A DNA stretch of 64,000 nt. It comes from Akkermansia massiliensis (GTDB taxonomy: Bacteria; Verrucomicrobiota; Verrucomicrobiia; Verrucomicrobiales; Akkermansiaceae). The position numbers were made by a program, and so were the translations under genes. The stretch is taken from the NCBI RefSeq assembly GCF_023516715.1, contig NZ_JAMGSI010000001.1, positions 1,752,208-1,816,207 on the forward strand. Direction: 5' to 3'. The notes under the pieces are model-generated. The model did not search any database, was not told the DNA's origin, and saw nothing but the letters and a program-made list of their open reading frames with translations. Shown here piece after piece: positions 33,513-42,528 of this stretch (positions are counted from its first letter, which is position 1; the number at the start of each line of letters is the position of its first letter).

Positions 33513-35453
33513 TTAGCCGTTGGAACGGGCGAGAGCGTCCTTCTCCACGGCAGCCCACAGGGAGTCCAGGGAGGCCTGGACCGCCGGCAGGGCTTCCTTC
33601 ACCGGAGCGCCCGGTTTCCCGTGGCCGAAGAGGTAGTACTTGATCTTGGGTTCCGTTCCGGAGGGGCGCACCGCAAAGCTGCGGCCGTCCGCCATATCCA
33701 CAAAGATCATTTTTTCCGCCGGAATGGGGTCGCCCTCCGCATCCACCATGTCACCCTTGGAAAAGTCCCGGATGCCGCTGACGGCCACGCCGTCCAGTTC
33801 CGTAGGAGGATTGGCGGAATAGGAGGTGGAGAGGGCGGCGATTTTTGCCGCGCCGTCTGCGCCTTCCATGACCAGGGATTTGCCCATTTCCAGGTACACG
33901 CCGAATTGTTCAAAGAGTTCATGAAGCAGTTCCAGCAGGCTCTTGCCGACACTTTCCGCATAGGCGGCCAGCTCCGCAAAGATGATGGCGGCGGAGTTGG
34001 CGTCCTTGTCGCGCACGAAGTCCTGGGCCAGGTAGCCGTAGCTTTCCTCCCCGCCGAAGACAAAGTAGCGGCTGTATTCCAGGCGCAGGGCGCGCGTCTG
34101 TTCCTCGCTCATCTTCCGGTAGCCTTCCCGCTTTTCCGCAGGAATGGCTTCTTCATATTTGCCGAGCTTCTGGGCGATGTACTTGAAGCCCGTGAGCACG
34201 TTGACCACTTCATAGCCGAAGTGGTGGCCGATGGCGTCCTGAAGGCCCGTCGTCACAAAGGTTTTCACCATCACGGCGCGGGAACGGTTGGAGTCATTGA
34301 TGATGCCCAGGTCAGACATGCTCATGCAGCGGTACCACGCCAGCAGGGAGCCGATCTGGTTGCCGGTCAGCAGGTGCATTTTCCCATCTTCCCCGCGAAC
34401 GGCCACACCCATGCGGTCCGCGTCCGGGTCCGTGGCGATGACGATGTCCGCGCCGGAAGCGTCCGCCTGCTCAATGGCCAGGGCCAGGGCCGGCGGGTTT
34501 TCCGGGTTGGGGGAGGCCACCGTCGGGAAGCGGCCGTCCTGCACGTCCTGCGCCGCCACGGTCTGCACGTTGCAGCCCAGTTCCTTCAGCAGGGGAACGA
34601 TGATATGGCCGCCCGTGCCGTGGAGGTTGGAGTAAACGATTTTGGCGCCGCCCTTGCTGAAGAGCTCCGGACGGAGCAGCACGGTTTTCAGGCGGTCCAT
34701 GTAGACACGGTCAAAGGAGGCGTCCAGCACGTGAAGGGTGCCGCGCCGGTCTTCCGGCAGCGGTTCATATTCCTCAGAGGTCAGGGAGTTCACTTCCTCA
34801 ATCACGGCCTTGTCATGCGGAGGCACCAGTTGGGCTCCGTCGTTGAAATAGGCCTTGAAGCCGTTGTCGTGGGAGGGGTTGTGGCTGGCGGTCAGCACCA
34901 CGCCGGAATCCGCATTGAGTTCACGGATGGCGAAGGAAACTTCAGGGGTGGCCCGGGGGCTGTCGAACAGGTAAATGTCACAGCCTAGGTCCGTGCCGAT
35001 TTTCGCGCAGAATTCGGCGAAGTCACGGGAGAAGTGGCGCGTGTCATGGCCGATGACCAGCCGGGGCTTCCTGCCCGGGTCCGTGGCCTCCACATGCTTT
35101 TTCACGTAAATGATCAGGCCGCGCATCGCTCGCCCCACATTGAAGTAGTTCATGCAGGCGGTTCCCACGCAGGGATATTCCGGGCGGCCGTTCACGCCGC
35201 CGTTCCCCTGCTCCGCCCGGGTCACGATGCTGCCGATGGTGCGGCCGCGCAGCCCCCCCGTACCGAAGGCCAGGGTCTTGTAAAAACGGTCATTCAATTC
35301 CTGCCACTCCCCGGCGGCGGCCAGTTCCTCTACGGCCTCACACGCTATGGGGGATTTGGTTCCGGCCAGCAGAAGGCGGATATTGGTCAGGGAAGACTCC
35401 AAAAGCTCCCCCTCTTTAACGGCATTCGTCAGGGATTCATCCAGTGTATTCAT
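33513..35453 (-). CDS. Phosphoglucomutase / phosphomannomutase (alpha-D-phosphohexomutase)
   Basis: Encodes 646 residues from ATG 35453 (an ATG pair at 35474 is also possible). Interconverts hexose 1- and 6-phosphates. Active-site serine loop TASHNPSHDNG, metal loop DPDADRMGVAV, sugar-binding loop GGEESYG, and phosphate-binding RPSGTEPKIKYY are all present. The overall length and FGTGGLRGR near the N-terminus fit the long phosphoglucomutase/phosphopentomutase group. Glucosamine or pentose specificity cannot be excluded. Confidence 0.9.
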   Translation of the reverse strand: MNTLDESLTNAVKEGELLESSLTNIRLLLAGTKSPIACEAVEELAAAGEWQELNDRFYKTLAFGTGGLRGRTIGSIVTRAEQGNGGVNGRPEYPCVGTACMNYFNVGRAMRGLIIYVKKHVEATDPGRKPRLVIGHDTRHFSRDFAEFCAKIGTDLGCDIYLFDSPRATPEVSFAIRELNADSGVVLTASHNPSHDNGFKAYFNDGAQLVPPHDKAVIEEVNSLTSEEYEPLPEDRRGTLHVLDASFDRVYMDRLKTVLLRPELFSKGGAKIVYSNLHGTGGHIIVPLLKELGCNVQTVAAQDVQDGRFPTVASPNPENPPALALAIEQADASGADIVIATDPDADRMGVAVRGEDGKMHLLTGNQIGSLLAWYRCMSMSDLGIINDSNRSRAVMVKTFVTTGLQDAIGHHFGYEVVNVLTGFKYIAQKLGKYEEAIPAEKREGYRKMSEEQTRALRLEYSRYFVFGGEESYGYLAQDFVRDKDANSAAIIFAELAAYAESVGKSLLELLHELFEQFGVYLEMGKSLVMEGADGAAKIAALSTSYSANPPTELDGVAVSGIRDFSKGDMVDAEGDPIPAEKMIFVDMADGRSFAVRPSGTEPKIKYYLFGHGKPGAPVKEALPAVQASLDSLWAAVEKDALARSNG

Positions 35454-35580
35454 GCTGGCGGAATAGTACATCATGGCCCTTGTTTGACAATAGCTCTTTC
35501 CACCATGGCCTGAGAAAAACCGCCATGTGCGCCACGGCACGGGCGCGGGAAAAGCCTTCCGTCCCCGTCCCCCCTTTCAC

Positions 35581-37365
35581 CTAGAGGGACTGGCGGTCAT
35601 ACAATTCCCGGTACAGCGGGCAGGAGGCATAAAGTTCCGCATGAGTGCCGTCCCCGATGATGCGGCCGCCCTCAAACACCAGAATGCGCGTCGCCACGCG
35701 GATGGAGCTGAAGCGGTGGGCTACGATGAGAGCCGTCCTTCCCTCCACCAGGCGGTCCAGCTCCTGCTGGATCTGGGCCTCGCTTTCCGCGTCCAGGGAG
35801 GCGGTGGCTTCATCCAGAATCAGGACGGGGGCGTCTTTCAGGAAGGCGCGGGCAATCGCCACGCGCTGGCGCTGGCCGCCGGACAGGCCGCTGCCGCCGT
35901 CGCCAAGCATGGTCTGGTAGCCGTCCGGCATCCCCATGATGAAGCCGTCCGCGGCGGCGGCGCGCGCCGCGGCCATCACTTCCTCATCCGTGGCGTCCTG
36001 CCGCCCCAGCCGGATGTTTTCCATGATGGTGCCGTGGAAGAGCACGGGATGCTGGGAAACGAAGGCAATGTTCTTGCGCACATCGTGCAGGGAGGCGTCT
36101 CTCACATCCACGCCGTCCATGCGCAGGGTGCCGGAACTGACGTCGTAAAATCTGGGCAGAAGGCTGGCAAACGTGGTTTTCCCGGCGCCGCTGGGGCCTA
36201 CCAGGCCCACCACTTCCCCGGGGCTGATATGAACGTCAATGCCGTCCAGCACCTTGCGGGCGCCGTCGTAGGAGAAGGAAACGCCGTCATAGTCCAGACG
36301 CCCGGAGGCTCGCCCCAGGGGAACGGGATTGGCGGCTTCCGGCATGGTGTCCGGCTCCTTCAGCAGGTAGTTGATGCGTTCCAGGGAGGCATGCGCGCTT
36401 TTCAGGTTGGTCAGCGTCACGCCCAGGCGCTTGAGGGGGTCGTAACACATGAAGAGGGCAGCGGCCAGGGCCGTGAAGTCAGCCTTGGTGATTCCCATTT
36501 CATGGCCCCTCACCAGCAGAATGCCCAGGCCCAGCGCCGTCACCATTTCCAGCACCGGCACCAGGAAGTGCCTGTACTTCACCGTTCTCAGATTGATCTT
36601 GAAGAAGCGTTGGATCAGCCCCAGGAAAAGCCCCACCTGCTGTTCCTGCATGCCGTAGGAACGGATTTCACGCTGGGCCGCCAGGTTTTCCTGGGCGGCG
36701 GCCGTGATATTGCCCAGCTCGTCCTGCGCCTGCTTGGCCTTCTTCATCACGCGGCGGCCAAAGAAGCGGATGGGCCATATCGCCAGCACAACCAGCCCCA
36801 GATTCATCAGCACCACCGCCGTGTTCGGGTCAACAAAGACCTTGTACACCAGGAAGGCGAGTGCGGTCAGCAGGGTAAGGGGCTGTTTGATGATGTCATT
36901 GGCCGCTATTACCAGGCCTCCCTGCACGTTGGCCGCGTCATTGATGAGGCGGCTGATCAGGTCCCCCCGTTTCTGGCGGTCAATGAAGGAGAGGGGCAGC
37001 GTTTGCAGTTTGGAAAAGGCGTCCAGCCTGATTTCCTCCAGCACCTTCATGCTGACGATGCTGATCCAGTACACATTGAAGAACGTGCCTATGCCCCGGA
37101 TGGCAAAAACCAGCGGCAGCAGGGAACATACGGCCACGAGCACAGCGGTGTGCATGTGCTCCGGGGCCACCAGATGGGCGATGATGTTCTGAAGCTCCGG
37201 GGGAATCTGCGTATTGTCAAACACCACCGGAAACACCTTGGCAATCATCAGCGGGAAGCCGAAACCGCTGGCGGCGGCGGCCAGCGCCCCGGCGGCCAGC
37301 GCGGCGATGAACAGCTTCATCACCGGCTTCAAATACCGCGCGTACTCAAAAAACTGTCTTAACAT
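35581..37365 (-). CDS. ABC exporter half-transporter, MsbA-like
   Basis: Encodes 594 residues. N-terminal transmembrane domain (six helices, about 15-315) fused to an ATPase: Walker A GPSGAGKTT (390-398), Q-loop VSQHPVLF, signature LSGGQRQR (494-501), Walker B LILDEATAS, and H-loop IVAHRFSS. The fold fits lipid or multidrug exporters. Its ATG overlaps the stop of the upstream paralogue by 7 nt, and the two proteins are alike throughout (SGFGFP/SGFGIP near residue 33, DRQKRGDLISRL/DRQQKGDLLSRL), so they probably form a heterodimer arising by duplication. Confidence 0.88.
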   Translation of the reverse strand: MLRQFFEYARYLKPVMKLFIAALAAGALAAAASGFGFPLMIAKVFPVVFDNTQIPPELQNIIAHLVAPEHMHTAVLVAVCSLLPLVFAIRGIGTFFNVYWISIVSMKVLEEIRLDAFSKLQTLPLSFIDRQKRGDLISRLINDAANVQGGLVIAANDIIKQPLTLLTALAFLVYKVFVDPNTAVVLMNLGLVVLAIWPIRFFGRRVMKKAKQAQDELGNITAAAQENLAAQREIRSYGMQEQQVGLFLGLIQRFFKINLRTVKYRHFLVPVLEMVTALGLGILLVRGHEMGITKADFTALAAALFMCYDPLKRLGVTLTNLKSAHASLERINYLLKEPDTMPEAANPVPLGRASGRLDYDGVSFSYDGARKVLDGIDVHISPGEVVGLVGPSGAGKTTFASLLPRFYDVSSGTLRMDGVDVRDASLHDVRKNIAFVSQHPVLFHGTIMENIRLGRQDATDEEVMAAARAAAADGFIMGMPDGYQTMLGDGGSGLSGGQRQRVAIARAFLKDAPVLILDEATASLDAESEAQIQQELDRLVEGRTALIVAHRFSSIRVATRILVFEGGRIIGDGTHAELYASCPLYRELYDRQSL

Positions 37366-39209
37366 GAAGCGCCTCCTTCCTCTTCCGCAACCATCTGCTG
37401 CTTGTTGTAAAGTTCCCTGTACAGGGGGGAGGAGGCCATCAGCTCCTCATGCGTGCCATCCGCAATGACGCTCCCTTTTTCCAGAACCAGAATTCGGTCC
37501 GCCATCCGGATGGTGCTGAACCGGTGGGCAATGATGAAGGCCGTGCGTCCGGAAGCCAGCTTTTCAATCTCCTTCTGGATGAGTTCCTCGCTCTTCATGT
37601 CCAGGGAAGCCGTGGCTTCATCCAGCACCAGGATAGGCGCGTTTTTCAGAAAGGCCCTCGCCAGGGAAACGCGCTGCCGCTGGCCGCCGGAAAGCCCTTC
37701 CCCCATTTCTCCGATCATGCGGGAATAGCCTTCCCCCGTCTCATTGATGAAGCTGTCCACGGCGGACATGCGCCCGGCTTCCTCCACCTCCGCGTCGGAA
37801 GCGTCCGGACGGCCGATGCGGATATTGTCCGCCACGGATCCGCGGAACAGCACGGGATACTGGGAAACCAGCGCGATATGGGAAAGCAGGTCCTTCTTGG
37901 CCATCTCCCGCACGTCGATGCCGTCCACCTTCACGCTGCCGGAAAGTACGTCGTAAAAACGGCACAGCAAATTGATGAAGGTCGTTTTCCCGGCGCCGCT
38001 GGGGCCTACCAGGGCCACCACCTGGCCAGCCGGGATGCGGATGTCAATGTTCTTCATGACGGGAGCATCCTGCTGGTAGCCGAAGCACACATTGCTGAAC
38101 TCCACTTCCCCCTTCCAGGCTTCCGGACTCTTCGGGTTTTCCGGTTCCGGAACGTCGTCCGGAGCGTCCAGCACATGGTTGATGCGCTCCAGCCCGGCAT
38201 TCAGGGTTTCCGCCTTGTTGTGGACCGCCCCTAGCTTCTTGACCGGTTCATAGCAAAGGTACATGGCCGTAGCCAGCGCGGCGAAGTCCCCCATGTTCAT
38301 GCCGTTCATGTTGCCGACAAAGAGAGTGGCCGCCATGGCGATGGCGCTGACGAATTCAATCAAAGGCGTCAGCAGGCTCTGCCACCTGACCGCACTGATG
38401 GAAGCCTGGATGTAACGGTGAATCCTGTTCCTGAACAGACTTGTCTGCTGCTCTTCCAGTTCAAAGGCCCGGATGTCCCGCTGGGAGGAAAAGTTTTCCT
38501 GAAGCGTGGAGGAAAGATCCCCCTGGCTGGACTGCACCACGCGAGCGCGGGCGAGCATTTTCTTGCCGATGTAGCGGATGGGAATCACGCAGACGCCCAC
38601 CAGGAGCATGTTCGCCAGCAAAATAAGGAACTGCTGGCTGACGGAGGCCCTGTAAATCAGGAATCCCAGCGCGGCCAGGAGGGTCAGGGGCTGGATAATC
38701 AGGTCATTGGCAATCTGCACCAGGCCGCCCTGCAGGAACTGCGTGTCCTGCATCAGGCGGCTCAGCAGGTCTCCCTTCTGCTGGCGGTCATGAAAGGCCA
38801 GGGATAAATCCTGGTATTTACGGTACACCTTGAGCCGCAGCGTTTCCAGCACGCCCAGCCCTATTTTGGAAAGCAGGTAGACATTGACGAAGGAGGAGAG
38901 GCCGCGCACCACCACTACCATCGGGAGCATGGCCGCCGTGGCCCACACCGTCACCCAGGGCAGGTTTTCCGGACTCACGTACCAGAGGAGCACGCGCTCC
39001 GCCCACGGGGGCAGCGGCTTCCCGTCAAAGATCACGGGGAACATTTCCTGCAAAATCACCGGTATGCCGAAGCCGCTGGAAACAGCGGCCACCATGCCGC
39101 CGATCACAGCCCACACCAGCGTGCCCTTATAGGGGAGAAGATATTCGCGCCATAATGCTACGGCGCGCTGGATGGAGGATTCCTGCCCCTCTGTTGACTG
39201 TTTCCTCAT
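37359..39209 (-). CDS. ABC exporter half-transporter, MsbA-like (paralogue)
   Basis: Encodes 616 residues from ATG 39209 (MRKQSTEGQESS); the frame stays open far upstream without protein-like sequence. Six-helix exporter domain followed by ATPase: GPSGAGKTTFINLL, VSQYPVLFRG, LSGGQRQRVSLARAF, VLDEATASLD and IIAHRFSTI. All ATPase motifs are canonical, so both subunits of the proposed pair could hydrolyse ATP. The cytoplasmic N-terminus is about 20 residues longer than in the paralogue. The pair lies between a sugar mutase gene and the mla-type genes, consistent with envelope lipid or glycan export. Confidence 0.88.
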   Translation of the reverse strand: MRKQSTEGQESSIQRAVALWREYLLPYKGTLVWAVIGGMVAAVSSGFGIPVILQEMFPVIFDGKPLPPWAERVLLWYVSPENLPWVTVWATAAMLPMVVVVRGLSSFVNVYLLSKIGLGVLETLRLKVYRKYQDLSLAFHDRQQKGDLLSRLMQDTQFLQGGLVQIANDLIIQPLTLLAALGFLIYRASVSQQFLILLANMLLVGVCVIPIRYIGKKMLARARVVQSSQGDLSSTLQENFSSQRDIRAFELEEQQTSLFRNRIHRYIQASISAVRWQSLLTPLIEFVSAIAMAATLFVGNMNGMNMGDFAALATAMYLCYEPVKKLGAVHNKAETLNAGLERINHVLDAPDDVPEPENPKSPEAWKGEVEFSNVCFGYQQDAPVMKNIDIRIPAGQVVALVGPSGAGKTTFINLLCRFYDVLSGSVKVDGIDVREMAKKDLLSHIALVSQYPVLFRGSVADNIRIGRPDASDAEVEEAGRMSAVDSFINETGEGYSRMIGEMGEGLSGGQRQRVSLARAFLKNAPILVLDEATASLDMKSEELIQKEIEKLASGRTAFIIAHRFSTIRMADRILVLEKGSVIADGTHEELMASSPLYRELYNKQQMVAEEEGGASC

Positions 39210-39387
39210 AAGTAATTCCGGATTGATGCGCCCGGGAACGGACGGCGCGCAATCGGTGCAGATCATACCATGAAGATCGCGGATGACAAGCTCCTTGCGA
39301 TAAAAACTCCTCAGGAAACGCCCGGAGGGAAAGCCGCCGGGCATCCCGGCTTGCCCGCCTCCCCGGAATGGTCTACCCTGCCGGCGC

Positions 39388-40800
39388 ATGCTGAAGACAG
39401 GATTAATCCAGCCGGAGACCATCCCCGGCCATTTCCCCAGGAACCTCAGAACCATCGTGGAACTGTACCGTTCCTGCGTGGACGGCGGGGCGGAGCTCGT
39501 TCTTTGTCCGCCGCTGGCCCTCAGTGGCGCGCACACCGGGGAACTGGCCCTGCGCAGCGGCTTCCGGTCCCAGCACAGGGCGGCCCAGGCCTACCTGGCG
39601 CGGGAAATAGCGGACGTCCCCCTGCTGCTGGCAGCAGCGGACGCGGACGGCAGCCGCTTCCACATGCTCCGGAACGGCCTTTCCTTTCCACGGCAAGCCG
39701 TTATTTCCCCAGCCGCACACGGAACGGAGGCCGTTCCCGTTTTCGGCATCTGCCGGACGGCGGATGAAGCGGGTTTTTCCATCATTTCATGGCCGGAATC
39801 TTCCCCGGCATCTTCTTCCGTACCCTGCCTCTTGCTCCGCACCCATTCCGGCGCGTGGCATGAAGGACTGCTGGAGCAGGATGAGGAGGAAGCCTGCCGG
39901 CTGGCGCGGGAAACAAGGCTGCCGGTCCTCACTGCCCGCCTGGCCGGGGGAGAAGGCCCGTTTCTGTTACCCGGCGCGTCTTCCGCATGGTCCGCCCACG
40001 GGATTCTCCTCAAACGGCTGCGTCTTTTTGAACGGGATTCCGCCGTCATTTCTCCGGAAAATTCCACGGAGGCGTCTTCTCCGCTTCCCGCTCCGGAAGA
40101 ACAGCTCCGGCACGCCCTCCGGAAAGGCACGGCGGACTTCATCCTGAAAAGCGGGCATGGCGCCGCCTGCCTGAACCTGCTGGAAAGCTCCGCATCCCTC
40201 CTGCTGGCTCAACTGTTAAAAGAGGAACTGCCTTCCCTGCCCTTGACGGGCTTCATCCCCCGCCTCCCCGGCATTCCGGAACAGGACACTGCCCGGGCGC
40301 AAGCCTGTGCGGACAAGCTGGGCATTCAGGCCCGGATGCTGCCTCTCCCCGCAGATGCGGCGGCCGGAGGACCGGATGACCTGTTCACGGCCGCATGGCT
40401 CATGCGCCAATGGACCCAGGAGGAAGGTGCCCTGCTGCTGTCCGCCCTGACCGGAACGGACATCATGACCGCTCCCCGCCTCCTTCCGCCGGCCCTGGCC
40501 GCTGACTTCATGCCGCTGGGGGATTTATATGAAACGGAACTGGCGGACCTGTTCCCCGGCTTCCTTTCTCCTGCGCCGGATGCGGCCATGCGCGACAGCC
40601 TCCTCATCCGTCTGCACCGCGCGCATGAATCCGCCACGCCGCTGGCAGGCCTCTTCCCGGAATCGGAGCTTGAAATCCGCCGCTGGCAGCGCCGGGCCCG
40701 CGCCTCCGAATGGATGCGCCGGAAACTGCCGCCGCGCCTCACACTGCGATCCATTCCCGGTGCACCGGAAACGCCTTACGTCCACCGGCTGACGGATTGA
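39388..40800 (+). CDS. NadE-like two-domain protein with degenerate active sites
   Basis: Encodes 470 residues. The layout follows glutamine-dependent NAD+ synthetase: nitrilase-like N-terminal half (GAELVLCPPLALSG near 35-47, normally containing FPELALTG) and a synthetase-like C-terminal half ending in PLGDLYETEL (normally PLGDLYKTEV-like). Key residues are missing. The nitrilase Glu position is Pro42, no Glu-Lys-Cys triad is visible, and the ATP loop SGGxDS reads SGHGAA (255-260). It is therefore probably not a working NAD+ synthetase and may be a pseudoenzyme with a scaffold or regulatory role. The gene is intact and lies 75 nt before mlaE-like. Shorter than typical NadE (about 540-680). 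Confidence 0.65.
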   Translation: MLKTGLIQPETIPGHFPRNLRTIVELYRSCVDGGAELVLCPPLALSGAHTGELALRSGFRSQHRAAQAYLAREIADVPLLLAAADADGSRFHMLRNGLSFPRQAVISPAAHGTEAVPVFGICRTADEAGFSIISWPESSPASSSVPCLLLRTHSGAWHEGLLEQDEEEACRLARETRLPVLTARLAGGEGPFLLPGASSAWSAHGILLKRLRLFERDSAVISPENSTEASSPLPAPEEQLRHALRKGTADFILKSGHGAACLNLLESSASLLLAQLLKEELPSLPLTGFIPRLPGIPEQDTARAQACADKLGIQARMLPLPADAAAGGPDDLFTAAWLMRQWTQEEGALLLSALTGTDIMTAPRLLPPALAADFMPLGDLYETELADLFPGFLSPAPDAAMRDSLLIRLHRAHESATPLAGLFPESELEIRRWQRRARASEWMRRKLPPRLTLRSIPGAPETPYVHRLTD

Positions 40801-40875
40801 CGCGGCGCGTTGCTTTTCTTCCCGTGGCGTACATTGCGCTTGCTCTTGAAGTGGAAGAAGTGATTAGTAGAAGCC

Positions 40876-41676
40876 ATGCAATTCTATGTAGCCACCATGA
40901 TCGGCCGCGCCGCTCTAAGGCTGGTTGACCGCCTGGGGTCAATCGGATTGCTGCTTTACCAAGTGACCGCATGCATGTGGTCCGGCAAATTCCGGATGCG
41001 CGTTCTTGTGGAGCAAATTGCAAAAATCGGGGTGCAGTCCCAGCCGGTGGTCATCATCACCGGCGCGTTCACCGGAGCCGTGCTGGAAGCCCAGACCCTG
41101 TTCCAGCTCCAGACGGTGAGGATGGAAACCATGGGGGGCGCCGTCGTCGCCGTGGGCATGTTCCGGGAACTGGGGCCCGTCATTACCGGGCTGATGCTTG
41201 CGGGCCGCGTCGGGTCCGCCATGGCAGCGGAAATCGGGACCATGAAAGTCACGGAACAGGTAGACGCCCTTAACTCCATGAACGTGGACCCGGTGGACTA
41301 CCTGGTGAAGCCCCGCATCCAGGCCATGCTCATTTCCATGCCTATCCTGATGATGGAAGCCGTGCTGGTGGGCATCGCCTCCGCCTACATCGTCAGTATC
41401 ACCTCCTTTAACGTGGACCAGGCTTACTGGATGCACTTCATGAGCAAATTCGTCACCATGGGGGACATCACCGTGGCCCTGGTCAAAGCCCTGGTCTTCG
41501 GCCTCATCATCTCCACCATCTCCTGCCGGGAAGGCCTGAACACCACGAACGGAGCCGTTGGCGTCGGCAAATCCACCATGCAGGCCATGGTGTATGCCTC
41601 CGTGGCCCTGCTCATCGCCAACTTCATTCTGACCATGATTCTCAATTCCATCTTCCCCATGGGATTCATGAGATAA
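40876..41676 (+). CDS. mlaE: MlaE-type lipid ABC transporter permease
   Basis: Encodes 266 residues. Family signature in order: QSQPVVIITGAFTGAVLEAQ, FRELGPVITGLMLAGRVGSA (the hallmark ELGPV/AGR segment), EQVDALNSMNVDPVDYLV and TISCREGLNTTNGAVGVGKS. About five or six membrane helices. It forms the inner-membrane core of the Mla/MCE system that moves phospholipids between inner and outer membranes. Operon with the ATPase (15 nt gap) and MCE protein. Confidence 0.93.
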   Translation: MQFYVATMIGRAALRLVDRLGSIGLLLYQVTACMWSGKFRMRVLVEQIAKIGVQSQPVVIITGAFTGAVLEAQTLFQLQTVRMETMGGAVVAVGMFRELGPVITGLMLAGRVGSAMAAEIGTMKVTEQVDALNSMNVDPVDYLVKPRIQAMLISMPILMMEAVLVGIASAYIVSITSFNVDQAYWMHFMSKFVTMGDITVALVKALVFGLIISTISCREGLNTTNGAVGVGKSTMQAMVYASVALLIANFILTMILNSIFPMGFMR

Positions 41677-41691
41677 CCCTTCCGCGCCGCC

Positions 41692-42510
41692 ATGCAGCCA
41701 TTCATCCGCGTCCACCAGCTCAAGCAAAGCTTCGGTACCCAGGAAGTGCTGAAAGGCGTGAGCTTTGACGTGGGAAAGGGAGAGCTGATGGCTCTGATCG
41801 GCGGGTCAGGGGCTGGAAAAAGCGTCATCCTGAAACATCTGGACGGCCTGATGGACCCGCTGGACGGCTATGTGGAAATAGACGGCAGGCGCATCAGCGG
41901 AGCGCCGGAAAAAATCAAGAAGCAAATCCGCGGTAAAATAGGCTTCATGTTCCAGCAGGGGGCACTCTTCGACTCCCTCAGCGTAGGGGAAAACGTCGCC
42001 TTCCCGCTGCGCGAGGAAGGAATCCGGAATGAAAAGGAGCTGGACGCGCGCATCTCCGCCGCCCTGGACTCCGTGGACCTGCTGGGGCAGCAGGAAAAAA
42101 TGCCGGCCAGCCTCTCCGGAGGCATGATCAAGCGCGTAGCCGTAGCCAGGGCCATCGTCACCACACCGGAATGCCTGCTGTATGACGAGCCCACCGCAGG
42201 CCTGGACCCCATTGTCACGGACAGCATCAGCTTCCTCATCCGGCAAATCTGCAAGGACAAGGGAATCACGACCGTCATCGTCTCCCATGACATGCCCAGC
42301 GTGATCCGCATTGCGGACAAAATCGTCTATCTCAGGAACGGGGAAGTTTACTGGACGGGAACCCCGGAGGAGCTGCTGCATTCCAGGGATGAAAACCTGC
42401 AAAGGTTCCTGTACGGGGATTCCGGGGAAGACTGGGCCTCCCTGACCGGCAGGCATGAAAACTTTCAACGGGTTCTGCTGGAACGGGCGGAACGTGAACG
42501 GAAACAATAA
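41692..42510 (+). CDS. mlaF: MlaF-type lipid ABC transporter ATPase
   Basis: Encodes 272 residues. Walker A GGSGAGKSVILK, signature LSGGMIKRVAVARAI, Walker B LLYDEPTAGLDPI, H-loop VIVSHD. The LSGGM variant and the TAGLDPI stretch are typical of MlaF/Ttg2A. It powers lipid transport by the MlaE core. 15 nt after mlaE and 18 nt before mlaD. Confidence 0.93.
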   Translation: MQPFIRVHQLKQSFGTQEVLKGVSFDVGKGELMALIGGSGAGKSVILKHLDGLMDPLDGYVEIDGRRISGAPEKIKKQIRGKIGFMFQQGALFDSLSVGENVAFPLREEGIRNEKELDARISAALDSVDLLGQQEKMPASLSGGMIKRVAVARAIVTTPECLLYDEPTAGLDPIVTDSISFLIRQICKDKGITTVIVSHDMPSVIRIADKIVYLRNGEVYWTGTPEELLHSRDENLQRFLYGDSGEDWASLTGRHENFQRVLLERAERERKQ

Positions 42511-42528
42511 CCATCTTACCACAGAGCC

